A DNA stretch of 64,000 bases from Tagaea sp965279565 (GTDB lineage Bacteria; Pseudomonadota; Alphaproteobacteria; CACIAM-22H2). A program made the translations under genes and the position numbers. The stretch covers positions 3,782,001-3,846,000 of the forward strand of contig OZ257249.1 of the NCBI GenBank assembly GCA_965279565.1. Direction: 5' to 3'. This document shows, piece by piece, positions 52,424 through 61,116 of this stretch. The notes below the pieces were generated by a model. The model saw only the letters and a list, made by a program, of their open reading frames with translations, did not search any database and had not been told where the DNA came from. The stretch's first letter is position 1; each line of letters opens with the position of its first letter.

Positions 52424-52818
52424 GCCGCGTCGCCGTCCTCGACGGGCCGCGGCCGGCGGTCGAGGCCGATCGCCACGTAGGTGAACACGCCCTGCGTGAC
52501 CTTGACGCGCTCGCTGCCCTCGCGCTTGCGCGTCCAGGTCTCGACCTTGATCGTCATCGAGGTGCGGCCCAGGCGCATCATCTCGCAGTAGCAACTGACC
52601 TCGTCGCCGACATGCACCGGCAGATGGAAGGTCATCGCCTCGACCGCGACGGTCGCCACGCGGCCCTTCGCGCGCTGGCTGGCGAGACTGCCGCCCGCGA
52701 GATCCATCTGCGCCAGCAGCCAGCCGCCGAAGATGTCGCCGTTCGGATTGGTGTCCGCCGGCATGGCGATGGCCCGGAGCACGGGCTCGCCGGAAGGTGT
52801 GTTCGATGTCGCGGACAT
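52420..52818 (-). CDS. Acyl-CoA thioesterase, hotdog fold (YciA-like)
   Basis: 132 residues. MPADTNPNGDIFGGWLLAQM is the YciA/BACH active-site segment with the catalytic Asp in NPNGDIFGG. It hydrolyses short to medium acyl-CoA. It starts the deaminase-TPR-thioesterase run on this strand. The usual helix and beta sheet (EAMTFHLPVHVGDEVSCYCE) are complete. Confidence 0.92.
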   Translation of the reverse strand: MSATSNTPSGEPVLRAIAMPADTNPNGDIFGGWLLAQMDLAGGSLASQRAKGRVATVAVEAMTFHLPVHVGDEVSCYCEMMRLGRTSMTIKVETWTRKREGSERVKVTQGVFTYVAIGLDRRPRPVEDGDAA

Positions 52819-52877
52819 GCGCGTCTCTCCGGGGGCGTCTGGAATCGCCCCCGAAGATAGCGCATCCGCGCGGCTTG

Positions 52878-53288
52878 TCAGACGGTGATGCTGAAGCTCG
52901 ACATCGTCAGCGTCAGGGCGGCCGCGGCGTTGGACGCCGTCGCGTCGTCCGGCTTCGGACGGTTGTGGTGGCCGTGTGCGGCGCGCGCGGCCTTCATGTC
53001 CTTCTGCAGCGTCTCGAAGGCGGCCTTGGCGTCTTCGATGTTGCCGCTTTCGAGCGCCTCGGCGAGCGCTTCGAAGCCGGCCTTGATCTTTTCCCGGCCC
53101 GAGCCTTCGCCCGGCGGCGGACCCTTGGGCGCGTTGGCCTGGATCGACGCGAAGGCTTCCTTCGCGGCTTCGAGGTCGCCGCTTTCGAGCGCCTTGGCGA
53201 GCGCCTGGAAATCGTTCGCCCGCTGGCGGAACGGGTTGGTCTGGAAGATTCCGGAACTCGATCCGGCCGAGGAAATGGACGCCGACAT
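52878..53288 (-). CDS. Small protein with duplicated 25-residue repeat
   Basis: 136 residues. Two near-copies of one unit: residues 26-50 (DFQALAKALESGDLEAAKEA to SIQ) and 71-95 (GFEALAEALESGNIEDAKAA to TLQ), 15 of 25 identical. Between lies a Gly/Pro-rich linker, and after them a His/Pro stretch and a Ser/Thr-rich end, SSFSITV. No signal peptide. The start is firm: AAGGAGG five bases before the ATG, and an AT-rich promoter region upstream. Function unknown; similar helical pairs occur in unannotated alphaproteobacterial proteins, as far as I recall. Confidence 0.7.
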   Translation of the reverse strand: MSASISSAGSSSGIFQTNPFRQRANDFQALAKALESGDLEAAKEAFASIQANAPKGPPPGEGSGREKIKAGFEALAEALESGNIEDAKAAFETLQKDMKAARAAHGHHNRPKPDDATASNAAAALTLTMSSFSITV

Positions 53289-53479
53289 GAATGCCTCCTT
53301 GGTTGAATATGGATTTGATTAAAATTTAGCAAAATTACACTACTCAATTTAAATAAATTCTCAACCTGAATCTTATCCCTTCAGTACGGTATTAAATTAC
53401 CTCGTCCGACGGCGTTTGCGTCGAATCGGACGCCGCCCTTAGTCTCCGGCTTTCCGCATTGCACCAGACCCCGTGAGCC
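53289..53479. promoter_or_regulatory. AT-rich divergent promoter region
   Basis: This 191-bp gap separates the duplicated-repeat gene (minus) from parE (plus). The 53300-53400 part is very AT-rich for this genome (for example TTTAAATAAATT). On the minus strand TTGAGT about 70 bp before the ATG is a possible -35, but no convincing -10 at the right distance was found. For parE no promoter is assigned. Confidence 0.35.
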
Positions 53480-55456
53480 ATGGCCGACCTGTTTTCCAAC
53501 GCCGCGAAGAAGACCGACAGCTACACCGCGAAGGACATCGAGGTCCTCGAGGGGCTGGAGCCGGTCCGCCGCCGCCCGGGCATGTATATCGGCGGCACCG
53601 ACGAGCGTGCGCTGCATCACCTGATCGCCGAAGTGCTCGACAACTCGATGGACGAGGCCGTCGCCGGCCACGCCGACTGGATCGAGGTCGAGCTCGCCGC
53701 CGACGACTGGATGACGATCCGCGACAACGGCCGCGGCATCCCGGTCGACCCGCATCCGCGCTTCCCGAAGAAATCGGCGCTGGAAGTGATCCTCACCACG
53801 CTGCACTCGGGCGGCAAGTTCGCGAACAAGGCGTACTCCACGTCGGGCGGCCTGCACGGCGTGGGCGTGTCCGTCGTCAACGCGCTGTCCGACGAGTTCG
53901 AGGTCGAGGTCGCGCGCGACAAGAACGTCTGGGCGCAGAACTATTCGCGCGGCGTGCCCAAGGGCCCGCTCAAGAAGATCGGCACGACCAACAACCGGCG
54001 CGGCACCACCGTGCGCTTCCATCCCGACGCGCAGATCTTCGGCAAGACGATGCATTTCAAGCCGCAGACCGTCTACAAGATGGCGCGCGCGAAGGCCTTC
54101 CTGTTCAAGGGCGTCGAGATCCGCTGGAAGTGCGATCCCGCCTTGCTGAAGCCCGAATGGGGCATTGCGCCCGAACAGTCGATGCGCTTCCCCGGCGGCC
54201 TTGCGGACTCGCTGGCCGAGGCGATCGGCAAGCGGCCCTGCTACACGCCCAAGCCCTTCGCCGGCGACGTGAAGCTCGACGCGCAGGGCGGCCGTCTCGA
54301 ATGGGCCGTCGCGTGGCCGGGCGACGAGGACGCGGAAGTCCACTCCTACGTCAACACGGTGCCCACGCCGCAGGGCGGCAGCCACGAGCTCGGCCTGCGC
54401 GCCGCCCTCACCCGCGCCTTGCGCGCCTATGGCGACATGACCGGCAACAAGAAGGCGCCGAACATCGCGTCGGAAGACGTGTGCGACGGGGCGGTCGTGT
54501 TCCTCTCGCTGTTCGTGCGCGACCCGCAGTTCCAGGGCCAGACGAAGGACCGCCTCGGCATGCCCGAGGCGCAGCGCATGGTCGACAACGCGCTGAAGGA
54601 CCAGTTCGACCACTGGCTCGCCGACGATCCGGCCGCCGCCAAGCAGCTTCTCGAACGCGCCGTCGAGCGCGCGGAAGACCGCGCGCGCCGGCGCATGCAG
54701 AAGGAACAGGACCGCAAGTCGGCCACGCGCCGCCTGCGCCTGCCCGGCAAGCTCGCCGACTGCTCGGCCAGCAATTCCGACGACACCGAGATCTTCCTCG
54801 TCGAAGGCGATTCCGCCGGCGGCTCGGCCAAGCAGGCGCGTTCGCGCGAGAAGCAGGCGATCCTGCCGCTGCGCGGCAAGATCCTGAACGTGGCGAGCGC
54901 ATCGGCCGACAAGCTGCGCGGCAACCAGGAACTCGCCGACCTCACCCAGGCGCTGGGCTGCGGCACGGGCGAGAACTGGGACGAAGGCAAGCTGCGCTAC
55001 GAGCGCGTCATCATCATGACCGACGCCGACGTGGACGGTGCCCACATCGCCTCGCTGCTGATCACGTTCTTCTATCGCGAGATGCCCAAGCTCATCGAGA
55101 CGGGCCACCTGTTCCTCGCCTTGCCGCCGCTCTACCGGATCGCGGCCGGCGGCGACGTCGCCTACGGGCGTGACGACGCGCACAAGGACGAACTGATCAG
55201 GACGCGCTTCAAGAACCGCAAGGTCGAGATCAGCCGCTTCAAGGGCCTCGGCGAGATGCCGCCCGCCCAGCTCAAGGAAACGACGATGGACCCGAAGAAG
55301 CGCACGCTGCTGCGCGTCGTGGTTCCCGACCGCGAGCACCGCGAGGCGTTCGAGGAAACCGAATCCCTCGTCGAGAGCCTGATGGGCCGCAAGCCCGAAC
55401 TGCGCCTCGCCTTCATCCAGGAACACGCGACGAGCGTACGCGACCTCGACGTCTGA
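53480..55456 (+). CDS. parE: DNA topoisomerase IV subunit B
   Basis: 658 residues, short enough to be ParE rather than GyrB. GHKL ATPase: EVLDNSMDEAVAG, RDNGRGIPVD and GGLHGVGVSVVNALS. TOPRIM: EIFLVEGDSAGGSAKQAR and IIMTDADVDGAHIASLL. The start ADLFSN...YTAKDIEVLEGLEP is typical of alphaproteobacterial ParE. With ParC it separates replicated chromosomes. The stop lies 3 bp before the inverted-repeat element. Confidence 0.96.
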   Translation: MADLFSNAAKKTDSYTAKDIEVLEGLEPVRRRPGMYIGGTDERALHHLIAEVLDNSMDEAVAGHADWIEVELAADDWMTIRDNGRGIPVDPHPRFPKKSALEVILTTLHSGGKFANKAYSTSGGLHGVGVSVVNALSDEFEVEVARDKNVWAQNYSRGVPKGPLKKIGTTNNRRGTTVRFHPDAQIFGKTMHFKPQTVYKMARAKAFLFKGVEIRWKCDPALLKPEWGIAPEQSMRFPGGLADSLAEAIGKRPCYTPKPFAGDVKLDAQGGRLEWAVAWPGDEDAEVHSYVNTVPTPQGGSHELGLRAALTRALRAYGDMTGNKKAPNIASEDVCDGAVVFLSLFVRDPQFQGQTKDRLGMPEAQRMVDNALKDQFDHWLADDPAAAKQLLERAVERAEDRARRRMQKEQDRKSATRRLRLPGKLADCSASNSDDTEIFLVEGDSAGGSAKQARSREKQAILPLRGKILNVASASADKLRGNQELADLTQALGCGTGENWDEGKLRYERVIIMTDADVDGAHIASLLITFFYREMPKLIETGHLFLALPPLYRIAAGGDVAYGRDDAHKDELIRTRFKNRKVEISRFKGLGEMPPAQLKETTMDPKKRTLLRVVVPDREHREAFEETESLVESLMGRKPELRLAFIQEHATSVRDLDV

Positions 55457-55459
55457 AAA

Positions 55460-55583
55460 CCCCTCACCCTAGCCCTCTCCCGCAAGGGGAGAGGGGACTC
55501 CAGTCTTGGTGACGCACGCACTGTGCGTCCGTATCAACGGTGTGATTCCCTCTCCCCTTGCGGGAGAGGGCTAGGGTGAGGGG
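55460..55583. repeat. Intergenic inverted-repeat element, copy 2
   Basis: A 124-bp element with perfect 36-bp inverted arms (55460-55495 and 55548-55583) starting CCCCTCACCCTAGCCCTCTC. The 52-bp centre itself contains a stem, GACGCAC-GCACT-GTGCGTC. It starts 3 bp after the parE stop. Copy 1 at 25356-25438 shares the arm sequence with differences and a shorter centre. No coding sequence inside. Confidence 0.9.
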
Positions 55584-55643
55584 GCGTGCCACGACTCCGG
55601 CGGCTCGCGTAGTATCGGCGAAGCGCCCTTCCGGAGGACCGAC

Positions 55644-55820
55644 ATGCTTCGCTTCATTCTCGCCGTACTCGTGCCCTGGCTGCAGTTCTTCACGATCGGG
55701 CGGCCGATCGCCGGGATCATCTGCCTGATCCTGCAACTCACGCTGATCGGCTGGATCCCGGCCGCGATCTGGTCGGTCTATTCGCTCGGCAAGTACCAGG
55801 GCGGGCAGACGTCGTCCTAG
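55644..55820 (+). CDS. YqaE/Pmp3-family small membrane protein
   Basis: 58 residues, two membrane helices: MLRFILAVLVPWLQFFTIGR and IAGIICLILQLTLIGWIPAA, ending WSVYSLGKYQGGQTSS. The family (UPF0057) affects membrane potential and stress tolerance in yeast and plants; the bacterial role is unclear. Here the P-rich helix start is VPWLQFFTIGRP. GGAGG lies six bases before the ATG. Its TAG shares CTAG with the convergent GFA gene. Confidence 0.9.
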   Translation: MLRFILAVLVPWLQFFTIGRPIAGIICLILQLTLIGWIPAAIWSVYSLGKYQGGQTSS

Positions 55821-56233
55821 CCGCGCGGCGGCATCTTCTCGAATTTCGGCAGTGCTGGATCAAGCTGGTCCCAGGCGTGGCCGGATGCGGTCCAGCAGAC
55901 GAAGGTCGGCCTGAAGCGGTCCGGCTCGTCGAGGCTTGCCGCACTGATGCCGAAGAGCGCCGGCATCTCCGGGAACGTCACGTAGACGGGCGCACCGCAT
56001 GTGGGGCAGAACGCGCGCAGCTTCTGCGTGCCGCCGTCGCCGACCATCAGCCATTGCCCGACTTCGCCCGAGAACTTCGCGGCATCGCGCGCGAACGTCA
56101 GATGGGATCCGTGGCCCGTGCCGCTGTCGCGCTGGCACTGGCGGCACTGGCAGACGAACATCATGCCCGGTTCGGCCGCGATCTCGTAGCGCACGGCGCC
56201 GCATGCGCAGCCGCCGGTATATGGCTTGGTCAC
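55817..56233 (-). CDS. GFA/CENP-V family zinc protein
   Basis: 138 residues. Zinc cysteines: GGCACGAVRY, VCQCRQCQRDSG and AFCPTCGAPVY, the glutathione-dependent formaldehyde-activating (GFA) pattern. Members are Mss4-like; most have no proven activity on formaldehyde. The GTG start overlaps the SRPBCC stop (GTGA, 56230-56233). Third gene of the ArsR operon. Confidence 0.9.
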   Translation of the reverse strand: MTKPYTGGCACGAVRYEIAAEPGMMFVCQCRQCQRDSGTGHGSHLTFARDAAKFSGEVGQWLMVGDGGTQKLRAFCPTCGAPVYVTFPEMPALFGISAASLDEPDRFRPTFVCWTASGHAWDQLDPALPKFEKMPPRG

Positions 56234-56700
56234 TGAAGTTTCTCCCCTGCGATGGTCTCGATCGTGGCGACGACCTTCTGCCAGCCGTTGCCCATGCTCG
56301 TGAAGGCGGTCTCGTTGCGCGGCAGCACGAAGCCCGAATGGACGAGGCGCACGCGCGTTCCGCCTTCGGTGCGGGCGAGCGTCCACGTCACCACGGTGTC
56401 CAGCGGCGCGCCGTAGCCGGCATTGCCTTCGTGCCCGCCCTTCCACGAATGGACGAGGCGTTCGTTGACGACGACCTCCAGCACTTCGCAATGGATCGTG
56501 CCGTCCCACGCACCGGCCGGCGTCGTGCGATAGGTGAAGCGGTTGCCCTTCACGGGTGCGAAGCCCGCCATCGGCATCTTCAGCCAGCGCGCGATCAGCT
56601 CGGCCGTCGTCAGCGCCTTCCAGATCTTTTTGGCCGGATGCGGAAAGACCTTGTCGATCGCGATTTCCCGCGTGGCCGGCTTCAATGCGGCGTCGTTCAT
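56230..56700 (-). CDS. SRPBCC/AHSA1-family protein
   Basis: 156 residues. START-like fold: EIAIDKVFPHPAKKIWKALT at the front and GNGWQKVVATIETIAG at the end. In such operons SRPBCC proteins act with an ArsR regulator, perhaps binding a hydrophobic small molecule. Its ATG overlaps the ArsR stop (ATGA, 56697-56700). Confidence 0.9.
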   Translation of the reverse strand: MNDAALKPATREIAIDKVFPHPAKKIWKALTTAELIARWLKMPMAGFAPVKGNRFTYRTTPAGAWDGTIHCEVLEVVVNERLVHSWKGGHEGNAGYGAPLDTVVTWTLARTEGGTRVRLVHSGFVLPRNETAFTSMGNGWQKVVATIETIAGEKLQ

Positions 56701-57026
56701 GGATCCATTTCCTTGAGAAGGGTTTCGAGACCGGCGAGCCGGTCGCGCCAGAAAGCGCCGTAGTGATTCATCCAGTCGAAGAGCGGGGCGAGCCCCCTGG
56801 GCTCGGCGCGATAGAAGACGTTGCGCCCCTGCGCGCGGTCGACGACCAGCCCGGCCTGCTTGAGCGTGCGCAGATGCTGCGAGACCGCCGACTGCGAAAC
56901 GCCGCTGCCGCGCGTCAGCTCGACGACGCTGATTTCCGGCGAACGGACGATCCGTTCGAAGACGGCCCGCCGCGTGGAATCGGCGAGCGTGCGCATGACG
57001 GTATCGATGGCGACTGTCTCGGTCAT
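56697..57026 (-). CDS. ArsR-family HTH regulator
   Basis: 109 residues. Winged helix: TLADSTRRAVFERIVRSPEI, SVVELTRGSGVSQSAVSQHL and the wing LVVDRAQGRNVFYRAEPRGL. No metal cysteines, so likely of the non-metal group common with SRPBCC proteins. It heads the ArsR-SRPBCC-GFA operon and should repress it through the palindromes directly upstream. Confidence 0.93.
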   Translation of the reverse strand: MTETVAIDTVMRTLADSTRRAVFERIVRSPEISVVELTRGSGVSQSAVSQHLRTLKQAGLVVDRAQGRNVFYRAEPRGLAPLFDWMNHYGAFWRDRLAGLETLLKEMDP

Positions 57027-57032
57027 GGGGAT

Positions 57033-57067
57033 TAGTTAGTGTACGCTAATTGATAAGTCAATACTTA
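57033..57067 (-). promoter_or_regulatory. ArsR operon promoter with two operator-like palindromes
   Basis: On the minus strand TTGACT (57061-57056) and TAACTA (57038-57033) are 17 bp apart. Palindrome A, TAAGTCAATACTTA (57054-57067), has perfect 5-bp arms and covers the -35. Palindrome B, TTAGTGTACGCTAA (57036-57049), has 4-bp arms and covers the spacer and -10. Both are placed where a repressor would block transcription. The TAACTA element is weak. Confidence 0.55.
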
Positions 57068-57133
57068 TTTATCGTCGAAACCACGCCCGGCCGCTAGGGT
57101 TGCGCCGAACCTGACGAGCCCGGATCCCGCGAA

Positions 57134-58300
57134 TTGAACGACGCAACGCCGCCCTCCTCCGCCCGGATCTTCGCGCTCACGACCTGTCTGGTCTTCACGA
57201 CCCAGCTCGGCATCACGATCGATCTTCCCTCGCTCGGCTCGATCGCGCGCGATCTGGGCATGACGGCGAGCGGTGCCGAGATTTCCGTGTCGGCCTATGT
57301 GATCGGCGTCGCGGCACCGATCCCGCTGTGGGGGTTCGTCGCCGACCGCTGGGGGCGGCGCGCGACGATCAACGTGGCCGTGGCACTTTTCGTGGCGTGC
57401 AGCCTGCTGCTGACGCTCGTCGAGCAGCCCTGGCTGTTCATCGCGCTGCGCTTCCTCCAGGGAGTCGGCGGCGGCGGCTGTTCGATCGCCGGGCGCATCC
57501 TCGCGCGCGACACGTGGGAAGGCCCGGAGCTGGCGCGGCGGTTTGCACTTCTGTCGGTCTCGTACATCGTGGCGCTGGGCGGCGGCCAGTTCCTCGGCGC
57601 GCTGTTCGAACGCCACGATCTGTGGCGCTTCGAATTCGTGCTGCTCGCGGCGATGGCGCTGACCGCCCTCGGCATGTCGGCCGGCATGAAGCTCGCGCCC
57701 GGCAGCCCGCCGCGCCCGCTGCGCGAGACGGTCGGCATCTATATCGACCTGCTGCGGCTGCCCGCGTTCCTGGCACCCACAATGGCGGGCGGGCTCAGCT
57801 ATGCGGCCCTGCTCGCCTACCAGCAGACGAGCCCGCTGCTGCTCGGCGCGGCCTTCGGTGCGAGTGCCGCCGACATCGGCAATGTCGGCCTGCTGACGGC
57901 CGCCGCCTATTTCGCCGGCTCGCTCGCACTGGGCCATTTCGTCATGCGCGCCGGGCAGGAACGCATGCTCGAAGCGGGTTCGCTGATCATCGCCGGTGCG
58001 GGTGCGGCCGGCATCGTGATGTGGGCGACGTCCGACACGAATTTCGCCGCGTTCGTCGCCTTCTACGCGCTCGTGTCGTTCGGGCAGGCGGTCATGTTCC
58101 CGGGCAGCATGTCGCTGGCGATCGGGGCTGCCCCCGAACGCGGCGTCTACGCGACGGCGCTGTGCAGTTTCCTGCACCAGATCGTCGCCGGTTTCGCCGC
58201 CGCGTGCGTGGCGCTGCTGCCGCACGAGCTGTGGCAGCCGGCGGCGGCGGCCGTGTTCTTCGGCCTTGCCGCCTTCGCCCTCGCGCGGGTGCGGAGCTAG
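57134..58300 (+). CDS. MFS transporter, Bcr/CflA drug-exporter type
   Basis: 388 residues, about 12 helices. It has DLPSLGSIARDLGMTASGAE and GFVADRWGRRATINVAVALF, the DHA1 Bcr/CflA pattern, with LQGVGGGGCSIAGRILARD as the C-motif-like helix. TTG at 57134 is the only start giving a sensible N-terminus; the next ATG falls inside helix 1. It diverges from the ArsR gene, so the drug or signal may be shared. It shares CTAG with the convergent chemoreceptor. Confidence 0.85.
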   Translation: MNDATPPSSARIFALTTCLVFTTQLGITIDLPSLGSIARDLGMTASGAEISVSAYVIGVAAPIPLWGFVADRWGRRATINVAVALFVACSLLLTLVEQPWLFIALRFLQGVGGGGCSIAGRILARDTWEGPELARRFALLSVSYIVALGGGQFLGALFERHDLWRFEFVLLAAMALTALGMSAGMKLAPGSPPRPLRETVGIYIDLLRLPAFLAPTMAGGLSYAALLAYQQTSPLLLGAAFGASAADIGNVGLLTAAAYFAGSLALGHFVMRAGQERMLEAGSLIIAGAGAAGIVMWATSDTNFAAFVAFYALVSFGQAVMFPGSMSLAIGAAPERGVYATALCSFLHQIVAGFAAACVALLPHELWQPAAAAVFFGLAAFALARVRS

Positions 58301-60396
58301 GCCGCGCGCATCTTGCCGATGAAGCCGTCGACTTCGCCGCGCAGGCTTTCCGACAGGCGCGCGAGTTCGCCCGCCGCCGTCAGCACCTGCGAGGACGCGA
58401 CACCGGTCTGGTCGGTCGCCTGCGTCACGGCCGCGATGTTGGCCGAGACGAGCGAGGTTCCCGACGCGGCCTGCTGGACGTTGCGCGCGATCTCCTGCGT
58501 CGCCGCACCCTGCTCTTCCACCGCCGAGGCGATGGCTGTCGCGATCTCGCTGACCTTGCCGATCGTCTGGCCGATGGCGCCGATGGCCGCGACGGCCTTG
58601 CCGGTCGCACCCTGGATCGCCTCGACCTGCGCGGTGATGTCCTCTGTCGCGCGGGCGGTCTGCGTGGCGAGGTTCTTGACCTCGGATGCCACGACCGCGA
58701 AGCCCTTGCCCGCCTCGCCGGCGCGCGCGGCCTCGATGGTCGCGTTGAGGGCCAGCAGGTTCGTCTGGCCGGCGATGCCGTGGATCAGCTTCACGACGTC
58801 GCCGATCTTCTGCGCCGTCTCGGCGAGCATGCGGACCTGGCCGTTGGTCTCGTCGACCTGCTGGACCGCCTGGCCCGTGATGCGGGTCGATTCCGCGACC
58901 TGGCGCGTGATCTCGCCGATCGACGAGGAAAGCTCCTCGGCGGCCGACGCGACGGTCTGCACGTTCGTCGAGGCCTGCTCCGACGCGGCCGCGACCGACG
59001 TCGACTTCTGGCTGGTGTCCTCGGCGATGGCCGACATCGACTTCGACGTCGTCTGCAGCTCGCCCGAAGCGCCCGTCAGGCCCGTCAGCGAGACCGAGAC
59101 CGACCGGTCGAACTCCTTGATGTGCGCCTCGATCGCCTGCTGGCGGCGTTCCTTCTGTTCCTGCGCCACGCGCTGCTCGGCGGCGAGCGCGTCGGCCTCG
59201 ATCATCTTCTCCTTGAAGAAACCGACCGCGCGCGACATGTCGCCGATCTCGTCGGCGCGTTCCGTGCCCGGGATCGCGACTTCGAGGTCGTGTCCCGCAA
59301 GCCGGCCCATCGCGTCGGTCAGCGCGCGGATCGGCGCGCTGATGCGGCGGAGTGCTATCAGGAAGCCCGCGACCGTCAGCACGAGGGCCGCGACCAGCAG
59401 GGCGGCGTTGAGCACGAGACCGCGCGTCGCGGCCGCGATCTGGCCGTCGGCGCGCTTGACGATCTCGTCCAGCGCCACGATGGCGACGTTGCCGATGCGG
59501 CCCAGTGCGGCGATCTGCGCGCGCAGATAGTCGGGTGCCGCCACGTCGGACTTCTCGCCCGCGGCAAGGACCTTCGAGATGGCGGCATTCTGTTCGGCGG
59601 CGGGGCCCGAGATGCTGCCCGCGGCTTCCTTCGCCGCGGCGGCGATGGTGGCCGGCAGTTCGGGGCGTGCGGCGGCATCGACCACGACGGGCCACGCGGC
59701 GCCGACATGGCCGCGGTCGCCGGCATAGGCGAGCGCTTCGGCCTGCGTCCAGCCGCGGCCGGCCGACAGGGTCGAGCCGATGCGCAGGACCGAGGCGCCG
59801 GCATAGCTGCGCACGGTCCAGGCCGCGCGCTTGACCGCGAGAAGCTGGTCGATGACCGGATCGGCGAGCATCAGCGAGGATTCGAGCAGCGTGCCCGTCG
59901 CCTCGAGCTGGTCGAGGAAGTTCTGGCCGACTGCCGGCCAGTCGCGCACGAGCTGGGCGTCGCGCTGCGCCTTGGGCGCCTTCATGTCGCTGGCCGCCTT
60001 CGGGCGCAGGGCGGCGAGCGCGTCGCGCGAGGCCTTCAGCTTCGTCACGGCCTGCGACAGGCCCGGAACGTCCACTTCGGCAAGCAGGGCGAGACCGGCG
60101 GCGTAGCCTTCCTCGGTCTTGCGCAGGCTCGTCGCGATGTCGTCGGCGATCGACTGGATGACCGGCGTCTCGCCGGTCAGGGCCGTCAGCGTGTTGCCGC
60201 GCTCCAGACGCGCTTCCTGCAGCGTCTTGAACAGCGTCTGGCTGACCGGGGCGAGTGCGGCGACACGACGCGCGTCGGAATGGCGGTCGAGTGCGCCGAC
60301 CACGCCGCCGATGGCGACGGCGACGAGCATGAAACCGAGAATGCCGATCAGGGCGCCGAGCGTGGCGCGGATCGAAAGCTTCGAAAGTCCGAACAT
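58297..60396 (-). CDS. Methyl-accepting chemotaxis protein with long helical sensor
   Basis: 699 residues. Helix 1 (GALIGILGFMLVAVAIGGVV), a long helical periplasmic region of about 300 residues without Cache motifs (possibly a NIT-like bundle), helix 2 (ALLVAALVLTVAGFLIALRR), HAMP, and the signalling tip IHGIAGQTNLLALNATIEAA with GKGFAVVASEVKNLA. No CheR pentapeptide tail. CTGGAG lies before the ATG. A CtrA-like site is about 60 bp upstream. Confidence 0.92.
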   Translation of the reverse strand: MFGLSKLSIRATLGALIGILGFMLVAVAIGGVVGALDRHSDARRVAALAPVSQTLFKTLQEARLERGNTLTALTGETPVIQSIADDIATSLRKTEEGYAAGLALLAEVDVPGLSQAVTKLKASRDALAALRPKAASDMKAPKAQRDAQLVRDWPAVGQNFLDQLEATGTLLESSLMLADPVIDQLLAVKRAAWTVRSYAGASVLRIGSTLSAGRGWTQAEALAYAGDRGHVGAAWPVVVDAAARPELPATIAAAAKEAAGSISGPAAEQNAAISKVLAAGEKSDVAAPDYLRAQIAALGRIGNVAIVALDEIVKRADGQIAAATRGLVLNAALLVAALVLTVAGFLIALRRISAPIRALTDAMGRLAGHDLEVAIPGTERADEIGDMSRAVGFFKEKMIEADALAAEQRVAQEQKERRQQAIEAHIKEFDRSVSVSLTGLTGASGELQTTSKSMSAIAEDTSQKSTSVAAASEQASTNVQTVASAAEELSSSIGEITRQVAESTRITGQAVQQVDETNGQVRMLAETAQKIGDVVKLIHGIAGQTNLLALNATIEAARAGEAGKGFAVVASEVKNLATQTARATEDITAQVEAIQGATGKAVAAIGAIGQTIGKVSEIATAIASAVEEQGAATQEIARNVQQAASGTSLVSANIAAVTQATDQTGVASSQVLTAAGELARLSESLRGEVDGFIGKMRAA

Positions 60397-60453
60397 TGGA
60401 TTTTCTCCAGATGGAGGCCCGTGAAGATCAGGCGCCCGGTATAGAGCGGAATG

Positions 60454-60469
60454 GTCAATTCAATATTAA
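60454..60469 (-). promoter_or_regulatory. CtrA-like half-site pair upstream of the chemoreceptor
   Basis: On the minus strand TTAATATTGAATTGAC is TTAA-N7-TTGAC, one mismatch from the CtrA consensus TTAA-N7-TTAAC. It lies 58-73 bp before the ATG of the 699-residue chemoreceptor. CtrA controls motility genes in many alphaproteobacteria. A single AT-rich match can occur by chance. Confidence 0.3.
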
Positions 60470-60545
60470 TTCGCCATGCGGATTGCGAAGCGCGGCTCCG
60501 CGCGGCGCGCGAAGTACGGAAATTTCCGAAAATTAGAAACGATGT

Positions 60546-61037
60546 TTACGGATTGCGCGCCTCCAGCTTCTCCAGGATCGTCAGCAGCCGCGCGATCTCG
60601 GTCTCGCGCAGCAGGTCGATCTTCTGGTGCAGCGTCTCGATCTCGAGCTCGGCCTTCAGGTTCACGTGATAGTCGTCCTCGGCGCGCGCCCGGTCGATGT
60701 CGCCCATGCGGTTCTGGCTCATCATGATGATCGGTGCGGTGTAGGCCGCCTGGAACGACAGCACGAGATTGAGCAGGATGAACGGATACGGATCCCACGC
60801 CTGCACCCACGCGAACACGTTGGCCGACAGCCAGAGCAGCAGCAGGCCGCTCTGGATCAGGATGAAGCGCCACGAACCGACGAGGGCCGTGATCCGGTCG
60901 GCCATCCGCGCGCCCAGACCGGACTCGGCGACATGCGGCGGCGGGGCGACCTTCGCCGGACGGCGGCGCTTGCGCCCGACGCGCAGTTCGTGCAGCAGCG
61001 TCAGGTCGGCGGGATCGAGTTTCACGGCGTGGTTCAT
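60546..61037 (-). CDS. DUF1003 membrane protein
   Basis: 163 residues. Two membrane helices (SWRFILIQSGLLLLWLSANV and PFILLNLVLSFQAAYTAPII) and the family's MMSQNRMGDIDRARAEDDYH and a coiled-coil end (LKAELEIETLHQKIDLLRET). A basic N-terminus of about 30 residues precedes. Function unknown. ATG 61037 follows the GGAGAGCC ribosome site. Confidence 0.88.
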   Translation of the reverse strand: MNHAVKLDPADLTLLHELRVGRKRRRPAKVAPPPHVAESGLGARMADRITALVGSWRFILIQSGLLLLWLSANVFAWVQAWDPYPFILLNLVLSFQAAYTAPIIMMSQNRMGDIDRARAEDDYHVNLKAELEIETLHQKIDLLRETEIARLLTILEKLEARNP

Positions 61038-61116
61038 GGCGGCTCTCCGGATCGGGAAGCCGCCAGTATAGCGCGGCCGTCGACGCCGCCCGCGCGCGCA
61101 TGCTAAACGGCCTGCC

